DNA from: Desulfonatronovibrio magnus
GTDB lineage: Bacteria; Desulfobacterota; Desulfovibrionia; Desulfovibrionales; Desulfonatronovibrionaceae
NCBI RefSeq assembly: GCF_000934755.1
Contig: NZ_JYNP01000024.1
Coordinates: forward strand, 1-64,000
Direction of reading: 5' to 3'
DNA: 64,000 nucleotides
Shown in pieces: positions 17,942 through 27,422 of this stretch (positions are counted from its first letter, which is position 1; each line of letters begins with the position of its first letter). A program made the position numbers and the translations under genes. The notes under the pieces are model-generated. The model was not told where the DNA came from, did no database searches, and saw nothing but the letters and a program-made list of their open reading frames with translations.

Positions 17942-19594
17942 TTACATTTTTGTAACTTTGGTGCAGCTTGCGGTGACAGGCATGCGCCAGCCTGTTCCAA
18001 AGGCCCGATCAGTTATTTTCAAACCTGGAGGACTCTGGCGGCGCTTGAATTCAGCCTTGCGCACCATGTTTATTACTTTTTTGACAACTGCCGGGGAATA
18101 GCCGCGAGCGATTATCTGTTCAAGGTGAAAATTACACTGGACGTGCAGATGCAGGATTTGATCCAAAGTTTCATAATCAGGCAGGCTGTCCTGATCTGTC
18201 TGGTCAGGTTTGAGCTCTGCAGAAGGCGGTTTTGTTATGATTTGCTCTGGAATGATGTTTTGCTCATGACTGTTAATCCAGCGGGCAATGGAATAAACCA
18301 GAGTTTTGGGGATATCTGCAAGAGGTGCCAGCCCTCCGGACATATCTCCGTAAATCGTGCAGTAGCCTACGGCCAGTTCGGATTTGTTGCCTGTAGCCAG
18401 TACTAACCATCCCATTTTATTGGAGATGGCCATGAGCAGGTTTCCTCTGATTCTGGACTGAATATTTTCTTCAGTAATGTCAGGTTCCAGGCTGTGAAAG
18501 ACAGGCGCCAAAGCATGGTCAAAGGATTGCATCAGATTGCTGATGGGGATTTCTAATGTTTTGATACCGATATTACGGGCCAGCTCTATAGAATCTTCTA
18601 CACTGCCTGTGCTGGAATAAGGTGAAGGCATCATGACCCCGGTTACTTTATCGGGGCCAATAGCCCTGGCTGCAGCCACTGCTGCCAGCGCAGAGTCAAT
18701 CCCGCCTGACAGGCCCAGAACAATGCCGGCAAAGTTGTTCTTGCAGGTATAATCCCTGATACCCGCTACAACAGCCTGCCAGGCTTCGGATTCCTTTGTG
18801 AAGTCGTGGTGTTGAACCCTGTTGCTGTCATAATTGTTTAGATCAACTATGAGCAGGTCTTCATCAAATTCCTTTGCAGCAGCAATCATGCGTCCATTAT
18901 GGTCTACAGCCATGCTTCTGCCGTCGAAGACAAGGTCGTCATTACATCCTGCCTGATTGCAGAAAAGAAAGGGCAACCTGTATTTCACAGCAAGAGAGCT
19001 GAGCATACCTTTTCTAAGAGCCTGTTTGCCAAGAGAAAAGGGAGAGGCGGAAAGATTGACAATTATGTCCGCACCCTGGTCAGAAAGGTGTTGAACCGGG
19101 TTGGTCCGGTACCTTTTATTTTCCCAGAAATCATCATCATTCCAGATGTCTTCGCAAATGGTGACCCCGATTTTAAGTCCATGATAGTCAAAAGAACCGG
19201 GATGCTCACTTGGTAAAAAGTAGCGTTGCTCATCAAAAACATCATAATTGGGCAAAAGGCTTTTGCCGAAAAAACCTGCAATTTTACCTTGCCAGAGCAG
19301 GCAGGCACCATTAAGCAATGCTTCTTTTTTGTGATGGCGCCAGGGTGTGCCAACCAGGACAGGAGGGCAGTCGTGGAGCTTGGAAGCCAGCCATTTCAAT
19401 GCTTGATGAGACTCATCAATTAGATCTGATCTGAAAAGAAGATCCCTGGGGGGATAACCGGTAATGGCAAGTTCAGGAGTGATACACATATCTGCTTTCA
19501 GAGCAAATGCCCGGCTGGCGGCTTTCAGGATGAGCAGGGCATTATTCTGGAGATCACATATGGTTGGATTGATCTGTAAAAGGGCTACTCGCAT
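17942..19594 (-). CDS. nadE: Glutamine-dependent NAD+ synthetase
   Basis: The product has about 550 residues from the ATG at 19594 (AAGGA seven bases upstream; open frame to 19612). The N-terminal nitrilase-type glutaminase domain (1-260) shows the Glu of TPELAITGYP, the Lys of FGKSLLPNY and the Cys of GVTICEDIW. The C-terminal synthetase domain (about 280-550) has the ATP-pyrophosphatase loop LGLSGGIDSALAA and the LATGNKSELAVGYCTIYGD block. It amidates nicotinic acid adenine dinucleotide to NAD+ using glutamine. It is the first gene of a likely operon with the three glutamate synthase genes, all concerned with glutamine nitrogen. Confidence 0.95.
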   Translation of the reverse strand: MRVALLQINPTICDLQNNALLILKAASRAFALKADMCITPELAITGYPPRDLLFRSDLIDESHQALKWLASKLHDCPPVLVGTPWRHHKKEALLNGACLLWQGKIAGFFGKSLLPNYDVFDEQRYFLPSEHPGSFDYHGLKIGVTICEDIWNDDDFWENKRYRTNPVQHLSDQGADIIVNLSASPFSLGKQALRKGMLSSLAVKYRLPFLFCNQAGCNDDLVFDGRSMAVDHNGRMIAAAKEFDEDLLIVDLNNYDSNRVQHHDFTKESEAWQAVVAGIRDYTCKNNFAGIVLGLSGGIDSALAAVAAARAIGPDKVTGVMMPSPYSSTGSVEDSIELARNIGIKTLEIPISNLMQSFDHALAPVFHSLEPDITEENIQSRIRGNLLMAISNKMGWLVLATGNKSELAVGYCTIYGDMSGGLAPLADIPKTLVYSIARWINSHEQNIIPEQIITKPPSAELKPDQTDQDSLPDYETLDQILHLHVQCNFHLEQIIARGYSPAVVKKVINMVRKAEFKRRQSPPGLKITDRAFGTGWRMPVTASCTKVTKM

Positions 19595-19740
19595 GAGGGA
19601 TCCTTGAGTCAATGTACGTGTAAATTGTAGACTTTGATTATCTTAGACCATGGTTAATTGTCAAATTTGTAAAAAATGGCCAAAAGCTGGGAGATAAAAT
19701 GACGTTTTTGTAATACTTTGTGATTTATTGCTGGTTTGGC

Positions 19741-19867
19741 TTGTAAGCTCCTCACCTGGGTGTACCGGGACCGAGGTTACGAGTAACTGCCTTTAAAGTG
19801 GAGTCTGCATCCTGCAGGCTATTAAAGATTAGGCGGCTGGAAGCCGCCTCCACATTGAAGAACAGAC
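19741..19867. repeat. Palindromic module plus GCATCCTGCAGGC segment
   Basis: The palindromic module (19741-19788, TTGTAAGCTCCTCACC to GAGTAACT) is followed by a GTCTGCATCCTGCAGGC stem and a GGCGGCTGGAAGCCGCC stem. The same order is seen at 8888-9005. This is part of the 995-bp gap between nadE and carB, which holds only repeats. Confidence 0.7.
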
Positions 19868-19885
19868 CCGTACTTACCCCTCGTC

Positions 19886-19994
19886 CCCAGGCTCCAGCCT
19901 GGGAACGTTTTGCTCTTGCGGCTCCAGCCGCTTCTTCAAGATGTGGTTAGAGCCACAAAAAAAGAGGTATTCCCAGGCTGGAGCCTGGGAATAA
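19886..19994. repeat. Inverted pair of CCCAGGCTCCAGCCTGGGA stem-loops
   Basis: CCCAGGCTCCAGCCTGGGAA near 19886 and its counterpart CCCAGGCTGGAGCCTGGGAA near 19970-19991 are each self-complementary and lie in inverted orientation about 85 bp apart, with GCGGCTCCAGCCGC between them. This is a typical intergenic palindromic repeat family of proteobacteria. It might act as a bidirectional terminator between nadE and carB. Confidence 0.6.
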
Positions 19995-20001
19995 GAAAAA
20001 A

Positions 20002-20084
20002 CCTGGATTCCGGCTTTCGCCGGAATGACGACAAAGAGTAGTAGTTTGCTTTAACCGTCACCCCGGACTTGATCCGGGGTCCAG
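20002..20084. repeat. Two short palindromic intergenic repeats
   Basis: GGATTCCGGCTTTCGCCGGAATGACG (written here as GGATTCCGGC, CTTTCG, CCGGAATGACG) at about 20004-20032 and CACCCCGGACTTGATCCGGGG near 20060-20080 are two widespread stem-loop repeats. The first recurs as an inverted pair at 31463-31556. Confidence 0.65.
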
Positions 20085-20093
20085 TTTTTTTGA

Positions 20094-20147
20094 AGTTACT
20101 TGTAAGCTCCTCACCCGGGCGGACCGGGACCGAACTTGTGAGTAACT
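20094..20147. repeat. 54-bp palindromic module
   Basis: It is bounded by AGTTACT and AGTAACT (exact inverse complements) with a CACCCGGGCGGACCGGGAC core. It abuts the left end of dispersed element copy 2, and a partial module (AGTTACTTGTAAGCGCCTC, 20398-20416) follows that copy. Confidence 0.75.
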
Positions 20148-20397
20148 TTACGAGTCTGTCACTTTTCTGGAAATTGGGACAGTCCCCGCGAGGTACTATA
20201 ATAAAGAACGATACTGCATTGGTTCCTGGAAGAAATTTGCTTTAATGATAAAATTTACACAGCGAGGGACAGTCCCTGTGCCAGGCGCAAAGCTCTCATC
20301 TTTGACGGAATTTTTCAGGCAAATGTGCATCAATCATAAGCAAAAATCGTAAAAATATGAAAATTCTAACCGTTTGATTTTATTAGCAAAACGATTC
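20148..20397. repeat. Dispersed element copy 2
   Basis: This unit of about 250 bp is TTTACGAGTCTGTCACTTTTC, GGGACAGTCCCCGCGAGG, ACTGCATTGGTTCCTGGAAG, GCGAGGGACAGTCCCTGTGCC, CTTTGACGGAA, and an AT-rich end. It has near-identical order to 31745-31995. No open frame in it looks coding, so it is probably non-autonomous. Confidence 0.75.
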
Positions 20398-20607
20398 CAG
20401 TTACTTGTAAGCGCCTCTTGAAAGTCCACCCATGTAAAAATATTGACCTTGCCAGCCATTACCGGTAGATATACAAATTTGCTGGTGTCATCTGTTGCAA
20501 ACCATTGGTTTGTGCTGCTCAAACTTTAAGAAAACTGACTTTGTCAGCTGATACGTTACCATGACGTAAATATTTATAATTAACCTTATATCCTAAAAAG
20601 ATCAGAC

Positions 20608-23600
20608 ATGCCCAAAAGAACAGATATTCAAAAGATTATGCTTATCGGATCCGGACCTATTGTTATCGGCCAGGCTTGCGAGTTCGACTACTCAGGCACT
20701 CAGGCCCTGAAGGCTTTGAAAGAAGAGGGTTATGAAGTCATCCTGGTCAACTCCAATCCGGCAACTATCATGACAGACCCTGAACTTGCTGACAAGACTT
20801 ATATCGAGCCAATTGAACCGGAGACTGTGGCCAGAATTATTGAGCGTGAGCGTCCTGATGCCCTGCTGCCTACTCTGGGCGGTCAAACAGGCCTGAATAC
20901 AGCAGTTGCTCTGGCTGAGGATGGTACTCTTGACAAATACGGGGTGGAACTGATTGGAGCGTCTTTGCCAGCCATTCAAAAGGCAGAGTCGCGACAGGAA
21001 TTCAGGCAGGCCATGTCCAATATAGGCCTCAAAGTCCCCAAAAGCGCAATAGCACGTAATATGGATCAGGTCAGAGACCTTGCCCAGCGCATTTCTTTTC
21101 CAATAATAATTCGTCCAGCTTATACTCTCGGTGGAACTGGAGGCGGAATTGCCTATAATATGGAGGATCTCGAAGCTATCTGTTATCAGGGTTTAGAGGC
21201 AAGTCTGAAAAGCGAGGTCATGCTGGAAGAGTCTGTTCTTGGCTGGAAGGAGTTTGAGCTTGAGGTCATGCGGGACAAGAATGATAATTGTGTAATAATA
21301 TGTTCCATTGAGAATGTGGATCCCATGGGAGTCCATACAGGAGACTCCATTACAGTTGCTCCAGCCCAGACTCTGACTGATCATGAATATCAGCTCATGC
21401 GTAACGCTTCCATTGATATTATGCGTGAAATCGGCGTGGAAACCGGTGGATCCAATGTTCAATTTGCCATCAACCCGGATAATGGCGACATGGTGGTCAT
21501 TGAAATGAACCCCAGGGTATCAAGATCTTCAGCGCTTGCATCCAAAGCTACCGGGTTTCCCATAGCCAAGATTGCAGCCAAGCTTGCTGTTGGCTATACA
21601 CTGGATGAGATTCCCAATGATATCACCAAGGAAACCATGGCTTCCTTTGAACCCACCATTGACTATTGCGTCATCAAGATACCCAGATTTACTTTTGAGA
21701 AATTTCCCGGAGCAAAAGATGTACTGGGCACTGCCATGAAAAGTGTGGGAGAAACCATGGCCATTGGAAGGACTTTCAAGGAAGCATTTCAGAAGGGACT
21801 GCGATCCTTAGAGACCGGGCAACTGGGGTTTGCTTCGGGTTTCAATGAGGCTTTGCCGTCTGAAGAAGATATAAGAACAGCTCTCAGGGTTCCCAACTCA
21901 CAAAGGATGTATGCCCTTCGTCAGGCCATCTTGCTTGGTTTGGGCACTGATGAAATATACAGACTGACGGGTATAGACCCATGGTTTATTCAACAAATGG
22001 AAGAGATTGTTGATTTTGAGAAACAACTGCTGGAATTGAGTCGCAAAGAGAAGCTGTCCATCAGTAATTCTGGTCTCAAGCCAGCGATAATCAAGGCCAA
22101 GGAAATGGGTTTTTCAGATCGTCAACTGGGGCTGATCTGGAAAAAATCAGAGGAAGAAGTGCGCAAAATTCGCAAAAAGTTTAATATTGCACCAACATAT
22201 TATCTGGTTGATACATGCGCCGCAGAATTTGAAGCTTATACACCTTACTTTTACTCGACTTATGAAAAAAACAGTGAAGTATCCCCGGACAATCGTAAAA
22301 AGGTTCTGATCCTGGGAGGAGGCCCTAACAGGATAGGGCAGGGCATTGAATTTGATTATTGTTGCGTACACGCAGCCTATTCCCTGAAGGAAATGGGAGT
22401 AGGTTCCATAATGGTCAATTCCAATCCTGAAACTGTAAGTACGGATTACGATACTTCGGATTTTCTGTACTTTGAGCCCCTGACATTTGAAGATGTCATG
22501 AATATTATTGATTTTGAACAGCCTGACGGGGTGATTGTACAATTTGGCGGACAGACACCTCTTAATCTTGCTGTCCCGCTAATGAAGGCAGGGGTGCCCA
22601 TTATTGGCACATCTCCGGACAGTATAGACCGGGCTGAAGACCGGGAGCGTTTTCAGGCATTGATCAAAAAGCTTAACCTGCTTCAGCCGGCCAATGGCAC
22701 AGCCAAATCCATTGAAGGCGCAGCAGCCATTGCCTCGCAAATCGGTTATCCCATAGTGGTCCGGCCGTCATATGTCCTGGGAGGGCGGGCTATGGAAATA
22801 GTTTATGACCAGGAGCAGCTGCAGGCCTATTTTAAAAATGTAGTCATGGTTTCTCCTGATCATCCCATATTAATTGATAAATTTCTTGAGCATGCCGTGG
22901 AAGTTGATGTGGATGCCTTGAGTGATGGACAGGAAACATATGTTGCCGGCATCATGGAGCACATAGAGGAGGCAGGGGTGCATTCGGGAGATTCAGCCTG
23001 TGTTTTGCCTCCGCACTCCATTGATGCAGAAATTGTTCAGGAAATTGAAGAGCAGACCAAGAAGCTGGCCCGGGAATTGAATGTAATAGGCTTGCTGAAT
23101 ATCCAGTTTGCAGTCAAGGATGGACATGTATATATACTTGAAGTCAATCCCAGAGCTTCCAGAACATCGCCATTTGTGAGCAAAGCTACTGGAGTTCCTC
23201 TGGCCAAAATGGCCACGCAGGTCATGATGGGGCGTAAACTGAAAGACCTTGATCCATGGTCCATGCGTAAACAGGGATACTATTCTGTTAAGGAAGCAGT
23301 ATTGCCGTTTAACAAATATCCTGGAGTGGATGTGCTCCTGGGGCCGGAAATGCGCTCAACAGGAGAAGTCATGGGGATTGATGACAACCTTGGTCTGGCC
23401 TTTATGAAAAGTCAGCTCGGAGCTGGCCAGATGCTCCCTGAAAAGGGATGTGTCTTTATTTCAGTCAATGAGTACGACAAGCCTCACTGTGTTGAACCGG
23501 CAGCTGCTTTTCATGAGCTGGGCTTTGAAATAATGGCCACAAGGGGCACTGCTGCTCTTTTGAAAGAGCATAATATTCCCTGCAAGGTGGTAAACAAAGT

Positions 23601-23844
23601 CTTTGAAGGGCGTCCCAATGTTATTGACAGCATTAAAAATAAAGAAATCAGTCTGGTCATCAATACATCTTCAGGCAAAAAAACTGTAAGTGATTCGTCA
23701 TCTCTCAGGCAGGCTGCTGTATTGTACAGGATTCCATACACCACTACCATTGCTGCAGCCAAGGCGCTGGTTCTTGCCATCAAGGAAAAGGCGAACCTGG
23801 GTTTAAATGTCAAAAGCATGCAGGAATACTATATTACGAAGTAG
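20608..23844 (+). CDS. carB: Carbamoyl-phosphate synthase large subunit
   Basis: The 1078-residue protein matches the usual length (about 1073). The two halves each begin with a nucleotide-binding start ([50 protein letters not shown]) and contain ATP-grasp domains with metal-binding [20 protein letters not shown] and [20 protein letters not shown]. The C-terminal regulatory domain starts near residue 935 ([12 protein letters not shown]). It makes carbamoyl phosphate from bicarbonate, ammonia and two ATP for arginine and pyrimidines; the ammonia channels from CarA, which is not in this window. It is first in a plus-strand group with purF 7 bp later. The ribosome site before the ATG is weak. 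Confidence 0.97.
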   Translation: MPKRTDIQKIMLIGSGPIVIGQACEFDYSGTQALKALKEEGYEVILVNSNPATIMTDPELADKTYIEPIEPETVARIIERERPDALLPTLGGQTGLNTAVALAEDGTLDKYGVELIGASLPAIQKAESRQEFRQAMSNIGLKVPKSAIARNMDQVRDLAQRISFPIIIRPAYTLGGTGGGIAYNMEDLEAICYQGLEASLKSEVMLEESVLGWKEFELEVMRDKNDNCVIICSIENVDPMGVHTGDSITVAPAQTLTDHEYQLMRNASIDIMREIGVETGGSNVQFAINPDNGDMVVIEMNPRVSRSSALASKATGFPIAKIAAKLAVGYTLDEIPNDITKETMASFEPTIDYCVIKIPRFTFEKFPGAKDVLGTAMKSVGETMAIGRTFKEAFQKGLRSLETGQLGFASGFNEALPSEEDIRTALRVPNSQRMYALRQAILLGLGTDEIYRLTGIDPWFIQQMEEIVDFEKQLLELSRKEKLSISNSGLKPAIIKAKEMGFSDRQLGLIWKKSEEEVRKIRKKFNIAPTYYLVDTCAAEFEAYTPYFYSTYEKNSEVSPDNRKKVLILGGGPNRIGQGIEFDYCCVHAAYSLKEMGVGSIMVNSNPETVSTDYDTSDFLYFEPLTFEDVMNIIDFEQPDGVIVQFGGQTPLNLAVPLMKAGVPIIGTSPDSIDRAEDRERFQALIKKLNLLQPANGTAKSIEGAAAIASQIGYPIVVRPSYVLGGRAMEIVYDQEQLQAYFKNVVMVSPDHPILIDKFLEHAVEVDVDALSDGQETYVAGIMEHIEEAGVHSGDSACVLPPHSIDAEIVQEIEEQTKKLARELNVIGLLNIQFAVKDGHVYILEVNPRASRTSPFVSKATGVPLAKMATQVMMGRKLKDLDPWSMRKQGYYSVKEAVLPFNKYPGVDVLLGPEMRSTGEVMGIDDNLGLAFMKSQLGAGQMLPEKGCVFISVNEYDKPHCVEPAAAFHELGFEIMATRGTAALLKEHNIPCKVVNKVFEGRPNVIDSIKNKEISLVINTSSGKKTVSDSSSLRQAAVLYRIPYTTTIAAAKALVLAIKEKANLGLNVKSMQEYYITK

Positions 23845-23851
23845 TTATATC

Positions 23852-25237
23852 ATGAAAAAAGAATATTGCGGATTATTTGGTATATATGGACATTCTGAAG
23901 CCGCCCGTATGGCATACTTCGGGCTCTACGCCCTGCAGCACCGGGGTCAGGAAAGCGCTGGAATAGTTACCTGGGACGGCAGTAAGATCAGGGAGCAGAA
24001 GGGAATGGGCTTAGTGGCGGACGTATTCAGCGAGCATCACCTTGGTCACCAGCTCAAAGGTGATATTTCTCTCGGCCACATCAGATATTCCACCACTGGA
24101 GCTTCACTTATCAGAAATGCACAGCCATTTCTGGTCAGATTCAAGAATATGTCCATTGCCGTGGGGCATAACGGCAACCTGGTCAATACATATGAGCTGC
24201 GCCAGGAACTTGAGGATCAGGGAGCTATCTTTCAGACCACCATGGACAGTGAGATAATTGTCCACCTCATTTCCAGGTATATGAACGGAAATTCCTTTGA
24301 AGAAGCCCTTATCAAGGCTATGAAAAGAATAAAAGGAGCTTATACACTTTTGATTCTGGCCAATGACAAGCTCATTGCTGTTCGTGATCCACATGGCTTT
24401 CGTCCTCTTTCCATCGGCAGGGTGGGGGATTCATATGTTCTTGCTTCGGAAACGTGTGCCTTTGATTTGCTCGAAGCGGAATACCTGCGCTGTGTAAATC
24501 CAGGTGAAATGGTTATTATCGAGCAGGGCAAGCTCAGAAGTGTATTTTATGCAGAAAATCAAAAGAATGCTGCCTGTGCCTTTGAACTTATTTATTTCGC
24601 AAGACCTGATTCCATAGTATTTGGTCAGGAGGTTTATCAGTCCAGAAAAAGAATGGGTATGACACTGGCCAGGGAAGCCCCGGTTGATGCTGATTTTGTC
24701 ATGCCTTTTCCTGACTCGGGCATGTATGCCGGAGTAGGGTATGCTCAGGAGTCTGGTTTACCCTTTGAAATGGCCATGATCAGAAATCATTATGTGGGCA
24801 GGACCTTTATTCAGCCGTCTCAGGATATGCGTGACTTTGGAGTCAGAGTGAAGCTTAATCCAGCGAGAAGTATGATCAGAAACAGAAAGCTTCTTATTGT
24901 TGAAGATTCCATAGTCAGAGGCACTACAATTAAGACCAGGGTGAAAAAGCTTAGAGAACTGGGTGCCAGAGAAATTCATATGCGTGTAAGTTGTCCGCCC
25001 ATCCGCTTTCCATGTTTTTATGGTATTGATTTTTCATCCAAAGGAGAACTCATAGCCGCCAACCATGAAGTGAATGATATTGCCCGTTATATTGGGCTGG
25101 ACAGTCTCCATTATCTGTCCATCGACGGTTTGCTGAAAGCCATCAATAACAATCAGGGTTTTTGTCTGGCCTGTTTTAACGAAGATTATCCCGTTCCACC
25201 CGGCAGCCATTGCGGAAAAATGTGTCTGGAAGTGTAG
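23852..25237 (+). CDS. purF: Amidophosphoribosyltransferase, Fe-S type
   Basis: The start is set at 23852 (461 residues, MKKEYCGLFG), because the N-terminal glutaminase needs Cys near the mature N-terminus; here Cys6 would be exposed after removal of a five-residue propeptide. The glutaminase domain has CGLFGIYGH and GHNGNLVN; the phosphoribosyltransferase domain has LLIVEDSIVRGTT. The four cysteines that bind the 4Fe-4S cluster in the Bacillus-type enzyme are all present: Cys of ACAFELIYFARPDS, CPPIRFPCFYG, and C-L-A-C near the C-terminus. It commits PRPP to purine synthesis. It follows carB by 7 bp. Confidence 0.95.
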   Translation: MKKEYCGLFGIYGHSEAARMAYFGLYALQHRGQESAGIVTWDGSKIREQKGMGLVADVFSEHHLGHQLKGDISLGHIRYSTTGASLIRNAQPFLVRFKNMSIAVGHNGNLVNTYELRQELEDQGAIFQTTMDSEIIVHLISRYMNGNSFEEALIKAMKRIKGAYTLLILANDKLIAVRDPHGFRPLSIGRVGDSYVLASETCAFDLLEAEYLRCVNPGEMVIIEQGKLRSVFYAENQKNAACAFELIYFARPDSIVFGQEVYQSRKRMGMTLAREAPVDADFVMPFPDSGMYAGVGYAQESGLPFEMAMIRNHYVGRTFIQPSQDMRDFGVRVKLNPARSMIRNRKLLIVEDSIVRGTTIKTRVKKLRELGAREIHMRVSCPPIRFPCFYGIDFSSKGELIAANHEVNDIARYIGLDSLHYLSIDGLLKAINNNQGFCLACFNEDYPVPPGSHCGKMCLEV

Positions 25238-25239
25238 CC

Positions 25240-26235
25240 GTGCCCTTTGACTCGCATGAGTATCTGGATCTTGCTCGAACCGTGCTGGATATTGAGATAG
25301 AAGGCATAAAGGCGGTCAAAGAGGACCTTGACCATAATTTCAGCACTGCATTATCAAAAATGGCAGCGTGTTCAGGAAGAATCGTTATCACAGGTATTGG
25401 CAAGTCAGGGCTTATTGGCCGCAAGATTGCCGCAACCCTGAGCAGCACAGGCACCCCTTCCTTTTACCTGCATCCTGTGGAAAGCGCTCACGGCGATATG
25501 GGCATGATTACCTGCCATGACCTGATACTGGCCATCTCCAACAGTGGAGAAACCGACGAACTTAATTCAATTATTCCCAGTTTTAAGGCTCTCGGGGTGA
25601 GTATAATTGCCATTACCTCGGATTCTCAATCTTCCATGGCCCTATTGTCTGACATTACCATTAAAGTTAAGGTTCCAAGAGAGGCCTGCATGCTGGGGCT
25701 GGCACCCACTGCAAGCACTACTGCAGCTCTCGCCGTTGGAGATGCTCTGGCCATCTGCCTTATGCGCTGTAAACATTTTGAGCCGGCAGATTTTCAAAGA
25801 TATCATCCAGGGGGTTTTCTGGGGCAAAGACTTGGCAAAAATATTCTGGAGCTGATGCACACTCAGAACCTGCCTGTTGCAGATCATACTACCAGTTTGC
25901 AGAATGCTCTGGCTGTCCTGAACCAGGCTGGATTCGGAGTAGTGTTTATCGTTGATGATCAAAATATTCTTCATGGGGTTATTACAGATGGTGATGTTCG
26001 TCGTATGGTTTGTGCTGACAGGATTGTTCCCACCGAACCTGTATCCAGATTTATGAATCCCTCACCTTTAAGTGTTGATTCCGGGGTTAATGCCGGTGTA
26101 GTTCTTGATATTATGGAAGAAAACACAGTAACTGTGCTGCCAATAGTGGATCAACAGAAGAAAATTATGGGCATTATACATCTTCATGATCTCCTTGGTA
26201 AGGGAAAATACAAGTTTTCTGTATCGCATGCATAG
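25240..26235 (+). CDS. kdsD: Arabinose-5-phosphate isomerase
   Basis: The product has about 331 residues from a GTG at 25240, two bases after the purF stop and preceded by GGAAG; a TTG at 25210 would give 341 residues and a 28-bp overlap. The SIS domain (about 35-190) contains GIGKSGLIGRKIAATLSSTG and SNSGETDELN; a CBS pair (about 200-325) contains GVITDGDVRR and MGIIHLHDLLG. It interconverts ribulose 5-phosphate and arabinose 5-phosphate, the first step to Kdo for lipopolysaccharide, which supports an outer-membrane organism. Tight linkage to carB-purF suggests one transcript. Confidence 0.93.
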   Translation: MPFDSHEYLDLARTVLDIEIEGIKAVKEDLDHNFSTALSKMAACSGRIVITGIGKSGLIGRKIAATLSSTGTPSFYLHPVESAHGDMGMITCHDLILAISNSGETDELNSIIPSFKALGVSIIAITSDSQSSMALLSDITIKVKVPREACMLGLAPTASTTAALAVGDALAICLMRCKHFEPADFQRYHPGGFLGQRLGKNILELMHTQNLPVADHTTSLQNALAVLNQAGFGVVFIVDDQNILHGVITDGDVRRMVCADRIVPTEPVSRFMNPSPLSVDSGVNAGVVLDIMEENTVTVLPIVDQQKKIMGIIHLHDLLGKGKYKFSVSHA

Positions 26236-26256
26236 ATCAGCAGGGGCGGGTGGTTT

Positions 26257-26577
26257 CTAAGGTCTACAGTCTAAAGGCTAAAGTCTAATGCGGGCTGTGC
26301 CCACAACCCAGTTTAAACAAGAATAGTTGAGTTTGAACGATAACCTTACTTTTCAGACTGAAGACTGAAGGCTGAAGGCTGAAGGCTGAAGGCTGAAGGC
26401 TGAAGGCTGAAGAATAAGGATCTTGGGCATCATTGCTCTTTCAAGGTTAAATCAATTTCTTGTTTTTTTCTACAGGGTTGAAACGGTAAGTTACTAAAGT
26501 CCAAGGTCCAAGGTCCAAGTTCTAAGGTCCAAGGTCTAAGGTCCAAGGTCTAAGGTCTGATGTCCAAAGTCTAACGT
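26257..26577. repeat. Three heptanucleotide repeat tracts after kdsD
   Basis: Tract 1 (26257-26289) has AGTCTAA-type units. Tract 2 (26354-26413) has about eight GAAGGCT/GAAGACT units, nearly perfect. Tract 3 (26497-26577) has about eleven GGTCCAA/GGTCTAA units and follows a GTAAGTTACTAA repeat (26456-26497). GCGGGCTGTGCCCAC near 26291 recurs in reverse near 32423. A second GTAAGTTACTAA lies near 26606-26617. There is no gene in this 600-bp gap. Confidence 0.85.
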
Positions 26578-26837
26578 GGATTATGCCTGCAACACCGGCT
26601 GTAAGTTACTAACCGCTTCAATCCTGTTAGTCCGCAAGCAAATTCGAGGGATTTCCTGCACAGCAGGGCTTTTCCGGGGCAGCAAAAAATTATTTTTATA
26701 CTGACAAGAGCAATAATGTCCAAGAACCTGAATCTTCCACCTTTCACATTCAGCCTTCAGTCTGAAAAGTCCAGTTATGCCCCCAACTTGACGATCCTTG
26801 TTTCTGTTGGCTTTTGGGTAAAGCCCGCATTATTTTC

Positions 26838-27389
26838 ATGGTAAGTATCACCCCTCCTGCAACTTCAGACTACGTCTGTGTCAGGTGCAGTCAGGTCAAT
26901 CCAACGTGTTGTCGGATCAATCCTGGTGCGGAAAAATACTGTTTTCCCTTGTCAAATCACGAAATTCAGACCATAAGTGCTTATTCGGCATCTCATGATT
27001 TTTATATTGAAGAACCAAACCAGGCAGATTTTATCCATAGATTAGGCAAGCTTCTGCCCTGGCCGAGAAAAAAACTGTTATCCATTTTCAGCCTTGACAA
27101 TTCTCACTTTCGTCTAAACAATACTGAAGATTACTCGTGCGTTTTTCTTGGTAATAATGGATGCTCCCTGCCCCACGATTTAAGGCCAGTTTACTGCAGG
27201 ATTTACCCTTTCTGGTTTTACAATGACAAACTGTTTGTTCTGGAAGATCCCGGGTGTCTTGCACAGAATGAACAAAAATCCGTTCAGCAACTTATTCGAT
27301 TGTTTGGAGTTGATCCAGAAGATTTAAGAAAAAAATATCTGACCATGGTCAGTAATCTGGAAAGCAGCAAATCAAATTATAACTTATAA
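26838..27389 (+). CDS. YkgJ-type cysteine-cluster protein
   Basis: The product has about 183 residues from the ATG at 26838. Cysteine pattern: CVRCSQVNPTCC near the N-terminus, C in the KYCFPLS segment, CVFLGNNGCSLP in the centre and RPVYCRIYPFWF, matching the CxxC-rich UPF0153/YkgJ family thought to bind zinc or an Fe-S cluster. Function is unknown for the family. It lies 34 bp upstream of the penicillin-binding protein, and its last codons and stop are built from the 7-bp repeat that continues to that gene. Confidence 0.8.
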   Translation: MVSITPPATSDYVCVRCSQVNPTCCRINPGAEKYCFPLSNHEIQTISAYSASHDFYIEEPNQADFIHRLGKLLPWPRKKLLSIFSLDNSHFRLNNTEDYSCVFLGNNGCSLPHDLRPVYCRIYPFWFYNDKLFVLEDPGCLAQNEQKSVQQLIRLFGVDPEDLRKKYLTMVSNLESSKSNYNL

Positions 27390-27418
27390 CTTAGAACTTA
27401 GAACCCGGAACCCAGAAC
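27377..27418. repeat. Six-copy heptad tract spanning a stop codon and the next start region
   Basis: Six consecutive 7-mers read TTATAAC, TTATAAC, TTAGAAC, TTAGAAC, CCGGAAC, CCAGAAC. They begin inside the last codons of the cysteine-cluster gene, include its TAA and end four bases before the ATG of the penicillin-binding protein, occupying the place of its ribosome-binding site. Confidence 0.9.
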
Positions 27419-27422
27419 AATT

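Noticed and set aside
17726-18406. 226-codon plus-strand frame across nadE and the amidotransferase gene
   Set aside because: It runs antisense over two well-supported genes and has no recognisable domain.
20334-20522. 62-codon minus-strand frame upstream of carB
   Set aside because: It begins in unique sequence but runs into a dispersed repeat; no ribosome site or homology is seen.
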